DNA from: Aneurinibacillus danicus | Lineage (GTDB): Bacteria > Bacillota > Bacilli > Aneurinibacillales > Aneurinibacillaceae | Reading direction: 5' to 3' | Assembly: GCF_007991215.1 (NCBI RefSeq) | Contig: NZ_BJXX01000149.1 | Location: 1-39,459 of the forward strand | DNA length: 39,459 nucleotides | In this document: positions 1 to 8,008 of the stretch, piece after piece | How positions within the stretch are numbered: position 1 is the first letter of the stretch | Layout of the letters: the number at the start of each line of letters is the position of its first letter | Notes under the pieces: model-generated | Databases searched by the model: none | The model's input: the letters and a program-made list of their open reading frames with translations, nothing else | Told to the model about the DNA's origin: nothing | Program-made: the position numbers and the translations under genes

Positions 1-220
1 CCCCTAATCTATAAAAGAACAGGAATGTTTGATACAAAAACTAAATACGTATAACACAAAGACAAGCATTCTTGTTTCTTTCCTCTTTTATTCTCTCCAT
101 AGAAGCAGCAGAACTCCTGTTGATTCCTGTCTTTTCTTCTGGTTATTTTGTCATATGTCTCCTAGGTCGCAACGCGTATCTACGTTGGACAAGCCTATTC
201 GTTTAGAAGGATTCTTGCAA

Positions 221-275
221 GCGGGGTTGTTAAACATCCGGTTGTTTCCTTCTTTAATAGAATATAAGGAGGGAT
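221..275 (+). promoter_or_regulatory. Possible promoter region of the sigma cluster
   Basis: The heptamer GGTTGTT occurs twice (225-231 and 240-246), 15 bp apart, just before the strong ribosome site AAGGAGGG that precedes the SigO-like gene. SigO-type sigma factors often transcribe their own operon, so a repeated element here could be part of such a promoter. No good sigma-A -35/-10 pair was evident to me. This is a weak call based only on position and repetition. Confidence 0.2.
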
Positions 276-278
276 GAT

Positions 279-669
279 ATGGAAAAATATCCGTTTGTGC
301 ACAAAGAAGTGCATCTTCATCTCGAACCTGTATTCCACGCTTTTTTGCACACCGCAACCTGATAAACACGAATGGGAGCAAAAGCTTCCGGATAAAAAAG
401 ACGATGTGATGGACATTGTCGTACGCAATGCGAAGAGCCTTTCAGAACACATCTCCCACCCGGCTCTATACAGGGCGCTTACACGTCTGACCAAACGGCA
501 GCTTACTATTCTTGAACTGTATTTTCTGTACCATCTTACGCATGAGGAAATCGGACAAGTTCTTGGTATCTCCCAGCAATCCGTATCCAAATCATACAGC
601 AGGGCGCTCGTTTCCCTGCGCGCATTCTATAGAGAGGGTGAGACCGTTGGACCCGAGCGAATGGATTAA
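279..669 (+). pseudogene. SigO-like sigma factor subunit (region 4), frame-disrupted
   Basis: This is the region-4 half of a two-subunit sigma factor of the SigO (YvrI) type, which needs the small RsoA protein for its region-2 function. The ribosome site AAGGAGGG (267-274) is well spaced for the ATG at 279. That frame encodes MEKYPFVHKEVHLHLEPVFHAF and stops at 360-362. The rest of the protein, including a good helix-turn-helix (THEEIGQVLGISQQSVSKSY), lies in the frame that ends at 669. An ATG at 274 opens this second frame directly, but it sits against the ribosome site and gives an unlikely Cys-rich N-terminus. The protein is also shorter than I recall for B. subtilis SigO, so an internal deletion plus frameshift is likely. 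A programmed shift or a sequencing error is possible. YvrJ and the RsoA-like gene follow immediately. Confidence 0.6.
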
Positions 670-793
670 TCTGATTCGCAATGTCGGTTTTCCAATTGTA
701 GTGACGTTCTACCTGCTGCTCCGGCTCGAGAAAAGTTTCCATCAATTATCCGAAGCAGTGCAGGACATGATGGATGAAATGCGGAAGAGGTGA
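647..793 (+). CDS. yvrJ: YvrJ family protein
   Basis: A 48-residue protein starting at TTG 647, behind the ribosome site AGAGAGGGTGAG. The sequence begins MDPSEWINLIRNVGFPIVVTFYLLLRLEK, with one hydrophobic segment (about residues 8-26) followed by a charged amphipathic tail. The core NVGFPIVVTFYLL is the hallmark of the YvrJ family, short membrane peptides encoded beside SigO/RsoA genes in Bacillus. It overlaps the end of the sigma ORF by 23 nt, and its stop overlaps the GTG region of the RsoA-like gene, so the three are translationally linked. Its biochemical role is unknown; a membrane sensor or anchor for the sigma pair is an inference. Confidence 0.8.
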   Translation: MDPSEWINLIRNVGFPIVVTFYLLLRLEKSFHQLSEAVQDMMDEMRKR

Positions 794-798
794 GGCGG

Positions 799-1029
799 GT
801 GAAGACGCTGTATGATTTGACGAGGCAGGCGCGGAATAACGACCCGGAAGCAATTCGCGCCATTCTGCATCTGTTCGAGCCGAAGATTAAAAAATCAAGC
901 CGATTAATTCCGCATGGCAACCGTGATGATGTAGAGCAAGAGATTAAGGAAGAGATTGTCAAAGCGATTCGCCGTTTTGATACCAGCACAACCCCGGGCT
1001 TTTGGGAATTTCTCGAAATCGTAAAGTAA
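799..1029 (+). CDS. RsoA-like sigma region-2 co-factor
   Basis: A 76-residue acidic/basic helical protein (MKTLYDLTRQARNNDPEAI at the start). It resembles RsoA (YvrHa, about 79 residues), which supplies the core-binding region-2-like helix for the SigO subunit in B. subtilis. The segment PEAIRAILHLFEPKIKKSSR and the later EIKEEIVKAIRRFD match the layout of sigma region 2. GTG 799 is preferred because GAGGTGAGG lies just upstream; GTG 790 in the same frame overlaps that site. The gene follows yvrJ without a gap. If the upstream SigO-like gene is truly broken, this protein has lost its partner unless a second SigO copy exists elsewhere. Confidence 0.7.
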   Translation: MKTLYDLTRQARNNDPEAIRAILHLFEPKIKKSSRLIPHGNRDDVEQEIKEEIVKAIRRFDTSTTPGFWEFLEIVK

Positions 1030-1088
1030 ACTTCTCAAGTATCTTTTTCTGTAAGCAGCGGCAGTTAAAATTGAGAGGAGACGATAGG

Positions 1089-2033
1089 ATGAGTAAGATG
1101 CATTTATTCCCGACCGCAGTTAATGAAGTAATGGAGCAGACGAACGAAGTGCCTCAGGGGGTGGAAATGATTCAAGCACCCGGAGAGTGGGAGGCAGCGG
1201 ACTATGGAGAAGGCGTAGTAGTCGCGGTGCTTGACACCGGCTGTCAGCTTGATCACCCCGACCTGGCACCGAATATTATCGGGGGCCGGAATTTTACCAC
1301 CGATTATGACGGAGACCCGGAACGGTATGAAGATAATCATTATCACGGTACGCATGTGGCCGGCACTGTGGCTGCTGTCTACGATAACAATGGGGTGGCC
1401 GGCGTGGCGCCGAAGGCAAGCCTGCTGATCTTGAAAGTGTTAACGGGTGAGGGAAGCGGAGACTATCAATGGATTATTGACGCGATCGAGTATGCGCTTG
1501 CCTGGAGAGGACCAAATGGGGAGCGCGTCCGGGTAATTACAATGTCGTTGGGTGGCCCGGATAATGAGCCGGCGCTGCATGAGGTGATTATCAAAGCAGT
1601 GCGGAGTCAAGTACTGGTAGTCGTCGCTGCAGGCAACGAAGGAGATAACGATCCGAATACTCCGGAGCTTTCTTATCCGGGTTCTTATAATGAAGTCATT
1701 CAGGTAGGAGCGGTCGATTTGCAAGGACGTCTGGCCGAATTCTCGAATACGAACAATCAGGTGGATGTGGTAGGGCCGGGTGTCAGGATTTTGTCGACGT
1801 ATCCGGGAAGCAAATACGGCGTGCTGTCAGGTACGTCGATGGCCACCCCGCATGTCGCGGGAGCGCTCGCGCTGATCATCAATCGCTGCGAGCGAGAGTT
1901 CGGACGCTCGTTGACGGAAGACGAGCTGTATGCCCAGCTGTGCAAACGCACCGTGCCGCTCGGCTACGGACCGCAGGCGGAAGGCAACGGGTTAATCAAT
2001 CTGGCCGCAGAGACGCGTGTGCCGACCCGGTAA
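1089..2033 (+). CDS. ispA: Intracellular subtilisin-like serine protease
   Basis: A 314-residue S8 family serine protease of the intracellular type (ISP). The catalytic triad is visible as Asp49 (VAVLDTG), His86 (HGTHVAGT) and Ser250 (GTSMATPH), with oxyanion Asn183 (AAGNEG). There is no signal peptide. A short N-terminal extension contains LFPTAV, which corresponds to the LIPY-type propeptide segment that blocks the active site in ISPs until it is trimmed. ISPs degrade cytoplasmic protein late in growth. The start ATG at 1089 follows TTGAGAGGAG; the frame is open further upstream but without a ribosome site. A strong terminator follows 47 nt after the stop, so the gene ends its own transcript. 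Confidence 0.93.
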   Translation: MSKMHLFPTAVNEVMEQTNEVPQGVEMIQAPGEWEAADYGEGVVVAVLDTGCQLDHPDLAPNIIGGRNFTTDYDGDPERYEDNHYHGTHVAGTVAAVYDNNGVAGVAPKASLLILKVLTGEGSGDYQWIIDAIEYALAWRGPNGERVRVITMSLGGPDNEPALHEVIIKAVRSQVLVVVAAGNEGDNDPNTPELSYPGSYNEVIQVGAVDLQGRLAEFSNTNNQVDVVGPGVRILSTYPGSKYGVLSGTSMATPHVAGALALIINRCEREFGRSLTEDELYAQLCKRTVPLGYGPQAEGNGLINLAAETRVPTR

Positions 2034-2079
2034 AAAAGAGAACAGAGCGTTCTAAGCGAAATGTTACGAAATATCATTG

Positions 2080-2108
2080 ACGCCTGTGGCATGCAGGCGT
2101 TTTTTTTG
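2080..2108 (+). terminator. Rho-independent terminator after ispA
   Basis: Stem ACGCCTG (2080-2086) pairs with CAGGCGT (2094-2100) across a 7-nt loop and is followed by a run of T to 2108. Confidence 0.9.
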
Positions 2109-2196
2109 TCAAAATCAAGGAATGGTCGCTAGTGATAAAGCTTTTTATGGAGGGGAAATTAGTATGTAGTAGTAAAATAACAAGTTGGTCCAGATT

Positions 2197-2228
2197 ATTG
2201 TTAACATAATTTTATTTATGTTAACAAT
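2197..2228. repeat. Perfect 13-bp inverted repeat
   Basis: The arms at 2197-2209 (ATTGTTAACATAA) and 2216-2228 are exact inverse complements with a 6-nt spacer. Each arm itself contains the palindrome GTTAAC. It lies between the ispA terminator and the terminator of the convergent HxlR gene, where no promoter is expected. No T run follows on either strand, so it is not an ordinary terminator. Confidence 0.7.
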
Positions 2229-2280
2229 AAAAAGCGCGATATTTGTGTAGCTAAGGAACAGAATTAAAATACTGCGTATA

Positions 2281-2320
2281 AAACAAACAAAAAACATCCA
2301 CCCATTAACAAAGGTGAATG
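2281..2320 (-). terminator. Terminator of the HxlR gene
   Basis: Read on the minus strand, CATTCACC (2320-2313) pairs with GGTGGATG (2302-2295) with one G-U pair, followed by TTTTTTG and further T-rich sequence (2294-2281). Confidence 0.75.
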
Positions 2321-2330
2321 CTAAAACTTC

Positions 2331-2642
2331 TCATATCCAGTCCTCTGCCCAGCACTGCACCTGTTCCATCACCGGCTGCAGCGCTTTTCCTTTGTCCGTA
2401 AGCTCATACTCAATGCGTACAGGCGTTTCCGGATAGACGTGGCGATTCACGATACCGGCCTGTTCCAGCTCCTTAAATCGCTCCGCCAGCATACGGTCAC
2501 TCATGTTTGGAATGATGTCCTTTATTTCGCTGAAACGCTTCGGGCCATCCAGCAGCGATTGAATAATAAGCCCGGTCCACCGTTTGCCCAGAAGTTCAAA
2601 TGCGGCCTCAAATCGGGGGCACAGTGTCTTATCATGTTTCAT
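2331..2642 (-). CDS. HxlR-family regulator, YodB/CatR-like
   Basis: A 103-residue winged-helix repressor of the HxlR family. The core CPRFEAAFELLGKRWTGLII, then DGPKRFSEI and NMSDRMLAERFKELEQAGIV, matches YodB/CatR of Bacillus closely. In that subgroup a single N-terminal Cys just before the PxxExAFxLLGKRW motif senses quinones, diamide and other electrophiles. Here it is Cys8, in the same place. One more Cys lies near the end (QCWAEDW). ATG 2642 is chosen because GAGGTGG lies 5 nt upstream; a GTG three codons earlier overlaps that site. The gene is monocistronic. Its neighbours are not typical quinone-detoxifying enzymes, so the target genes are not evident from context. Confidence 0.85.
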   Translation of the reverse strand: MKHDKTLCPRFEAAFELLGKRWTGLIIQSLLDGPKRFSEIKDIIPNMSDRMLAERFKELEQAGIVNRHVYPETPVRIEYELTDKGKALQPVMEQVQCWAEDWI

Positions 2643-2804
2643 TACTACCACCTCGATTATATTTTACCATAGTTGCTTTAGAAAAATAAGTTATAAAATT
2701 TATTATGCCCATGAAATACTGTCGAATACAGAATCGCTTTTTGTTTTGAGAATAGACTAAGGAATAGATTAAACAAACACAGATGTTTGGACAAGGAGGT
2801 ATGT

Positions 2805-3932
2805 ATGAAGAGGCTGCGTCTTTTTTGGATTGAGCTATGTGTGGCAGCGTTCGTTTTCTGTACGGGAATGTCCGGGGTGACACAAAACAATGCGGAGAGC
2901 TATATCCTGATTACCGTCAAAAGCACGCTTGCAGCAGAGCACGAATCCCACCTTAAAGTCATATCGGATGATATCGCGCAGGTGATTCATCGAGCTAAAA
3001 GAGTACAGGTAAACCAGCTTCCGGCAACCGATCGCTACCTTACACTGCGGTACAGGGGTAAGGAAGACATGTACTACCTGGATAACGCAGGGCATGTATT
3101 TGCTCCTTCTGCCCGTGAGCAGCTGATCATTTCACGGAAATGGAGCGAGAAGCTGAAATCTTATGGCAATATGGTTGCCGCTTCCCATTACGGAGCGCTG
3201 CTGTCATGGGATGAAGTGAAAGAACGAATCCCGAATAAATCCGTTATTACGGTCTTGGATATGGAGACAGGCTTAACGTTTAAAGCCCAGCGCAGGGCAG
3301 GCAAGCATCATGCGGACGTGCAGCCGCTTACGAAAGCAGACACAAAAGTAATGAAACAAATTTATCAGGGCAAATGGAGCTGGAAAAGAAAAGCCGTTCT
3401 TGTCGAAAAAGACGGACGATACTACGCGGCCTCCATGCAGGGAATGCCCCATGGCGGAGACGGGATTCCGAACAACGGTTTTTCGGGCCATTTTTGTATC
3501 CACTTTCTAAATAGCCGCACGCACGTCTCAAACAATAAAGATGCGGAACATCATCTAATGATTCATAAAGCAGCCGGGAAATTGGATGCGTATTTTAAAA
3601 ACGTGTCCCCTTATGAATTTATCGATAGCTTTATCGGGGCTGTGAATGTAAAGGAAAAGCAGGTTTTGCCGTATTTCTTTTTCAATCCCGCTCACCCGCG
3701 GCTTGCTGAGGTCGAAAAAGAATTGCAGGACGTCCACACATTTCGCCGGGTATCAAAATATCAGCAAGCAGAAGCGGAAACGGACAAGCTAATGCTGGAG
3801 ATTCCCGTGGAAATTCGGGTAGATCGTGCAGGGCAAAGCGTGGAAACAAGAAAAGTGACGTTCCACATCGAGAGAAAGACGAAAGAATCCCCCTGGAAAA
3901 TTGTCGATATAAGGGAAACCTCCCGCGAATAA
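2805..3932 (+). CDS. Exported protein with L,D-transpeptidase-like Cys/His motif
   Basis: A 375-residue protein with a basic N-terminus and hydrophobic segment (about residues 5-24) typical of a signal peptide or anchor. I do not recognise a named family with certainty. Residues 205-250 form the most conserved-looking block: GMPHGGDGIPNNGFSGHFC, then IHFLNSRTH, with His216, His229 and Cys231. The order His...(G/S)H-x-Cys-I-x resembles the catalytic signature of YkuD L,D-transpeptidases (HG...SHGCIR), although the fold cannot be judged from this. A basic segment WSWKRKAVLVEKDGRYYAASM precedes it. The C-terminal third (about 265-375) looks like a separate alpha/beta domain. ATG 2805 follows AAGGAGGT by 4 nt; an upstream ATG overlaps that site. 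A role in the cell envelope is inference. Confidence 0.7.
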   Translation: MKRLRLFWIELCVAAFVFCTGMSGVTQNNAESYILITVKSTLAAEHESHLKVISDDIAQVIHRAKRVQVNQLPATDRYLTLRYRGKEDMYYLDNAGHVFAPSAREQLIISRKWSEKLKSYGNMVAASHYGALLSWDEVKERIPNKSVITVLDMETGLTFKAQRRAGKHHADVQPLTKADTKVMKQIYQGKWSWKRKAVLVEKDGRYYAASMQGMPHGGDGIPNNGFSGHFCIHFLNSRTHVSNNKDAEHHLMIHKAAGKLDAYFKNVSPYEFIDSFIGAVNVKEKQVLPYFFFNPAHPRLAEVEKELQDVHTFRRVSKYQQAEAETDKLMLEIPVEIRVDRAGQSVETRKVTFHIERKTKESPWKIVDIRETSRE

Positions 3933-3951
3933 CGCGATGAAACAGAGGCCT

Positions 3952-3981
3952 TTGACGATACCGTTCGTTTTGGTGTATAGT
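3952..3981 (+). promoter_or_regulatory. Candidate sigma-A promoter upstream of topB
   Basis: TTGACG (3952-3957), an 18-nt spacer, then TATAGT (3976-3981). The expected start is near 3988, before the terminator hairpin at 4022-4054 and the topB start at 4100, so a topB transcript from here would carry the hairpin in its leader. Confidence 0.5.
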
Positions 3982-4021
3982 TTTACTAAAGAGAAACATT
4001 CGACATAAGGCTTGCAGATAC

Positions 4022-4054
4022 AATCTTCTAGTGATGCCGCTAGAAGATTTTTAT
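4022..4054 (+). terminator. Terminator hairpin between the exported-protein gene and topB
   Basis: A perfect 10-bp stem, AATCTTCTAG (4022-4031) with CTAGAAGATT (4040-4049), has an 8-nt loop and continues into TTTTT. It can end the upstream gene, but it lies downstream of the promoter candidate at 3952-3981 and so could also attenuate topB. Confidence 0.8.
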
Positions 4055-4099
4055 TTGGCCGTTTTTTACGTTATACATTGGAGATAAAGGAGATGCCAG

Positions 4100-6238
4100 A
4101 TGAAGACATTAGTTCTTGCTGAGAAACCGAGCGTAGGCAGAGAGATTGCCCGTGTACTCGGCTGCACTCAAAAACATAAAAACTATATCGAAGGACCGAA
4201 ATATATTGTGACCTGGGCGCTTGGCCATCTTGTCGAATTAGCCGAGCCGGAAGACTACGATCCGAAATACAAGACGTGGAGGCTCGAAGACCTGCCGATT
4301 GTACCCGATCGTATGCGGCTGAAAGTCATCAAAGAATCGTCCCATCAGTTCCGTGCCATCTCGCAGCTGGCGAAGCGAGGCGACATCAAGGACTTGATTA
4401 TCGCAACGGATGCCGGACGGGAAGGGGAATTGGTCGCCCGCTGGATTATGGAGATGATTAGATGGAGGAAGCCGTTCAAGCGGCTGTGGATTTCTTCGCA
4501 AACGGATAAAGCGATTAAAGAAGGATTTGCCAGCGTCAAACCGGGACCGGCATATGATGATCTGTATCAGTCTGCCGTATGTCGTGCAGAAGCCGACTGG
4601 CTTATCGGGCTGAACATCACCCGGGCGCTGACCAGCAAGTACAATGCCCAACTGGCCGCAGGCCGTGTACAGACGCCGACGCTTGCGATGATCATCCGAC
4701 GCGAAGAAGAAATCCGGAAGTTTAAGCCGACCGAATACTGGACGTTGACCGCCGACTTCGGCGCATTTACCGGCACATGGCGGTCCAAAGCAAATCAGGA
4801 CGGCCGCATCTTTAACAAAGAAACGGCACAGGAGATTGATCGGAAAATCGAAGGCCGAATAGGGAAGGTTATTAGTTTGAAAACGAGTGAGAAAACGGAG
4901 CCGCAACCGCTTGCCTATGATCTGACTGAGCTGCAGCGTGACGCCAACAAGCGATACGGATTTTCGGCCAAGCACACATCCAATGTGCTGCAGAAGCTAT
5001 ATGAACAGCATAAGCTGGTGACATATCCGCGCACGGATTCACGTCACCTAACAAGCGATATGGTACACACGCTAAGAAGCCGTCTCAACAGCATCGAAGT
5101 AGGACCCTACGCGCAGTTAGTGCGACCGCTACTCAAACAGAAATCGCTGCCCATCACCAAACGCATTGTCGACGACAGTAAAGTCACCGACCACCACGCG
5201 ATCATCCCGACGGAAGAGCCGGTGCGCTTGGGTGAGTTAACGAACGATGAACGCAAATTGTACGATTTGATCGTGCGGCGTTTCATTGCGCTTTTCTACT
5301 CTCCGTATCGTTATGAGCAGATTCAACTGACTGTGGATGTGGCAGGTGAGACGTTTCACGCCAGGGGAAAAGTCATGAAAGATGCGGGCTGGAAAGCAGT
5401 ATACGGGGCGGATGCTGCTGCACCCGACGAGGAGAGCGACGATGAGGATACGGCGGATCAGACGCTGCCGCCGTTGCGTGAAGGAGACAGCGTGAATGTC
5501 AAGCACAGCGTCATTCAAAGCCATCTTACTAAACCGCCGCTGCGGTTTACGGAATCGGATTTGCTTGCGCGGATGGAAAAAAATAACCTGGGAACGCCCG
5601 CCACACGGGCTGATATTATCGAGAAGCTGTTGAATACGGATACGATTGAGCGGCAGGGAAACCGCTTATATCCGACGAAAAAAGGGACGCAGCTGATCGA
5701 ATTGGTGGCCGAGGAGTTGCGTTCGCCGGAATTGACCGCAAAATGGGAACGCCAGCTTGAAGATATTGCGCGCGGAAAAGGAGACGCCAAGCGTTTTCTA
5801 TCCGGCATCCGCCGCCAGGCCGCAGCGCTTGTAAAAGAAATCGCCGCAAGTGAAGTTGAGTATAAGCCACACAACGTAACGGGTTCCAAGTGCCCCGAAT
5901 GCGGCCAAAACCTGCGCGAAATTAAAGGAAAGCGCGGCAAGATACTGGTATGCCCGGACCGGGAGTGCGGCTATAAGCGTTCTGCCGAGAAACAGTTGTC
6001 CAACCGGCGTTGTCCGCAATGCAAGAAGCGAATGGAGTTGCGAAACGGCAAAGCGGGTAAGTTCTTTCAATGCAAGCCATGCAATGTAGTGGAGAAACTT
6101 GAAGACGTGTCCGGCGGCGGAAAAGTAAACAAACGCCAGGAGAAAGTGCTGCTTAAGAAATACAGCAGTGACGAAGGGTTGACATTGAATCTGGGCGAGA
6201 TGTTAAAGGCGGCATTAGAGCAGAAACAGGACAAGTAG
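4100..6238 (+). CDS. topB: DNA topoisomerase III
   Basis: A 712-residue type IA topoisomerase. It breaks one strand through a 5'-phosphotyrosine and passes another, mainly to decatenate DNA and resolve recombination intermediates. The TOPRIM domain (about 1-140) contains AEKPSVG with Glu7 and ATDAGREGE with Asp104. The catalytic Tyr309 is in LVTYPRTDSRHL. The C-terminus carries two zinc ribbons: Cys598/601/618/623 and Cys638/641/658/661. A basic tail follows. An acidic insert (DEESDDEDTADQ, about 443-454) is notable. The ribosome site AAAGGAGATG precedes ATG 4100. The length fits the Bacillus TopB class, with the zinc ribbons favouring DNA anchoring. It appears to be transcribed alone. Confidence 0.95.
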   Translation: MKTLVLAEKPSVGREIARVLGCTQKHKNYIEGPKYIVTWALGHLVELAEPEDYDPKYKTWRLEDLPIVPDRMRLKVIKESSHQFRAISQLAKRGDIKDLIIATDAGREGELVARWIMEMIRWRKPFKRLWISSQTDKAIKEGFASVKPGPAYDDLYQSAVCRAEADWLIGLNITRALTSKYNAQLAAGRVQTPTLAMIIRREEEIRKFKPTEYWTLTADFGAFTGTWRSKANQDGRIFNKETAQEIDRKIEGRIGKVISLKTSEKTEPQPLAYDLTELQRDANKRYGFSAKHTSNVLQKLYEQHKLVTYPRTDSRHLTSDMVHTLRSRLNSIEVGPYAQLVRPLLKQKSLPITKRIVDDSKVTDHHAIIPTEEPVRLGELTNDERKLYDLIVRRFIALFYSPYRYEQIQLTVDVAGETFHARGKVMKDAGWKAVYGADAAAPDEESDDEDTADQTLPPLREGDSVNVKHSVIQSHLTKPPLRFTESDLLARMEKNNLGTPATRADIIEKLLNTDTIERQGNRLYPTKKGTQLIELVAEELRSPELTAKWERQLEDIARGKGDAKRFLSGIRRQAAALVKEIAASEVEYKPHNVTGSKCPECGQNLREIKGKRGKILVCPDRECGYKRSAEKQLSNRRCPQCKKRMELRNGKAGKFFQCKPCNVVEKLEDVSGGGKVNKRQEKVLLKKYSSDEGLTLNLGEMLKAALEQKQDK

Positions 6239-6240
6239 CG

Positions 6241-6380
6241 GCTGACTTTTGCGGCATGAGGGAAAAGTGAGAAGGGAACGAGGAGAGGATTTTAATGTAG
6301 AAAAAGGCGAAGGCCTTTTTCTTCCCTGGATCTCATTTCCTCTTTCCTTCTCCTTCTTTTTTCGTGATTTTCACAGAAAA
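6241..6380 (+). repeat. Dispersed A/G-rich repeat, copy 1
   Basis: About 140 bp running from CTGACTTTTGCGG to GATTTTCACAGAAAA. It contains the hairpin GAAAAAGGC...GCCTTTTTC (6299-6321). The inverse complement of 26286-26420 matches it along the whole length, with near identity over the central hairpin. A shorter relative is at 39375-39422. The hairpin can act as a terminator in either direction, here between topB and the convergent symporter remnant. Confidence 0.75.
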
Positions 6381-6390
6381 GGTAAGCTGG

Positions 6391-6436
6391 GAAAACCGAA
6401 CCTTTTTTACATCGACTTAATGCGTAAAAGGTTCGG
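6391..6436 (-). terminator. Hairpin downstream of the symporter remnant
   Basis: An 11-bp stem, CCGAACCTTTT (6396-6406) with AAAAGGTTCGG (6426-6436). Read on the minus strand it ends in GGTTTTCCC, a short T tract, 17 nt after the symporter stop. It probably ends the symporter transcript. Confidence 0.55.
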
Positions 6437-6452
6437 TATATTCGTTTTTCTG

Positions 6453-7773
6453 CTACGGCATAATAAGAAAAGCAGGCCAGTAATAGAATACGAATGTAAC
6501 GGCGATAACCATAATGCCGCTTATCATCAAATACCCTGGATACCTGCGCGTAACGGCCATTTCTTTGGCTTCGTCCGGAACGGCTGGACGCTGCAAGATT
6601 TTTTCCCGGAACGTCCGTTCCGCATCGGTTACCACGCCGAATGCAGATCCTAGAAATGCGGCTTGCACGCAGTAGCTGCTTGTCCGAATAGGTTTTATTC
6701 CGTGACTGTTCCATGATATCCCGCGTAATGCTGCTTCCGATGAGTTGAAGAAAACTTGAACAAGAAGACAGTGCGGCGGCCATAATACCGCTGATGATAA
6801 TAACACCCAACCATGTCGGCACGATATTCATCGCCGCCCAGACGAACACTTTTTCAGAAGGAGCGATATCGGCCTTGATTGTCGTGATGGTTGAAACGCT
6901 AATGTGAAGAAAAAGATAAATCGTGATAATGGAGATAGTAGCCCATACGCCTGAGCGAATGGCCACATGTTCATTTTTAGCCATCAGATAGCGGCTGCAC
7001 TGCCAGGGACTAATGGCGACGACCGCTCCCCATACTAAGCCCATAATGACAGCCCAAGCTAGCGCCTCCCACGGTGTACCCATATACGCACCAGATCCCG
7101 TAATACCATGCCAGCTTAGCAAATCAGGCCGGGCGGGCAAATGGGCCGCTTTTGTAATAGCATCGGGAAATCCACCAGCCGCTTTGATGATGAACGGAAA
7201 AGCTAGATACGTCGCGATAGAAAACAAGAAGAACATAATCGTATCATTAACCATGACGCCTCTTGCACCTGATAAGATTGTGAACGAAGAATATACGATC
7301 CACATGATAAGCAAAGCAGCGGCGTACGAAACACCGGAAATTTCGGACAATAGGAGGGCAGCTCCCTGTGTTACCGCTACGAGGTAAGCGGCAATACCAA
7401 GTACTGTCGTAATAGCGGCCGCCATCCGCACTTTGTTTGATTGAAAGCGATTGCCAAAATACTCAGGGACAGTTAATGATTGGCTTCTGCGTAAATACCG
7501 GCCAAACAAGAATACCCCAAACACGTATCCGCTTGCATTAAAAATAACAAGAATAAGTAGAAGAATCGGATATCCTTCATATGAGAAGCCGGCTTCTCCC
7601 ATAAAGGATACCGTACTCAGAAACGAAGCGACTAGCGTGCCTGTAATCATGAGCGTCGATCCGCTTCGTCCTGATACATAGTATTCCTCTGAATTCTGCA
7701 CTTTTCTGGATAAGATAAGACCAACGAAGACATACACAATAAACGACACAATAATACCGACTGTAAAAATCAC
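6453..7773 (-). pseudogene. Sodium:solute symporter, internally deleted and frameshifted
   Basis: The N-terminal 375 or so residues, from the GTG at 7773, encode a typical SSS-family transporter. The first helix is FTVGIIVSFIVYVFVGLI, followed by NSEEYYVSGRSGS, later YLRRSQSLTVPEYFGNRF and SPWQCSRYLMAKNE, with about nine membrane spans and ending at TRDIMEQSRNKTYSDKQLLRASR. Near 6657-6670 the frame changes. A second frame then supplies a plausible family C-terminus, from AFLGSAFGVVTDAERTFREK to a last helix and the stop at 6453. The helices normally found between these parts are missing, so there is an internal deletion as well as a shift. The 56-residue gene upstream ends directly at this GTG. 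A sigma-54 promoter at 7992-8008 drives the pair. Confidence 0.8.
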
Positions 7774-7944
7774 TTATATCCCCACCTTCCCATAAGATGT
7801 CGTTTTGCCAGCCCCTTCACTGTTTTCCACCTCATCCATTTCTTTTGTGGCCTGCTGTTCCATTTTTTGCAGAAAAGCCCGTGTGAATAGCCCGATGACA
7901 ATTAACGAACCTCCATATCCAATACTAAAAAGAAATTCACCCAT
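7774..7944 (-). CDS. Small symporter accessory membrane protein
   Basis: A 56-residue ORF starting MGEFLFSIGYGGSLIVIGLF, with one membrane helix (about 4-24) and a charged tail (MEQQATKEMDEVEN). AGGAGG lies 7 nt before the ATG. Its TAA touches the GTG start of the symporter, so the two are co-translated. Short single-span proteins encoded just before sodium:solute symporters are known in Bacillota as small accessory subunits, and position and topology fit that here. Its partner gene is now broken, so its present function is doubtful. Confidence 0.75.
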   Translation of the reverse strand: MGEFLFSIGYGGSLIVIGLFTRAFLQKMEQQATKEMDEVENSEGAGKTTSYGKVGI

Positions 7945-7991
7945 TCTTCTGCCTCCTCGCTAGTATAAAATAGTGTTGCACTTATTTTATA

Positions 7992-8008
7992 TAGCAATTT
8001 CCATGCCT
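7992..8008 (-). promoter_or_regulatory. Sigma-54 (-24/-12) promoter of the symporter operon
   Basis: On the minus strand the sequence is AGGCATGGAAATTGCTA. GG (8007-8006) and GC (7995-7994) are exactly 10 nt apart, as in the TGGCAC-N5-TTGC consensus. It lies about 50 nt before the accessory-protein start. Upstream inverted repeats at 8016-8028 (AATTG-N3-CAATT) and 8048-8075 (TAAGATA...TATCTTA) are candidate activator sites. Confidence 0.85.

Noticed and set aside
4238-4975. A 245-codon frame antisense to topB
   Set aside because: It is fully inside topB, lacks a ribosome site and domain motifs, and is explained by topB codon bias.
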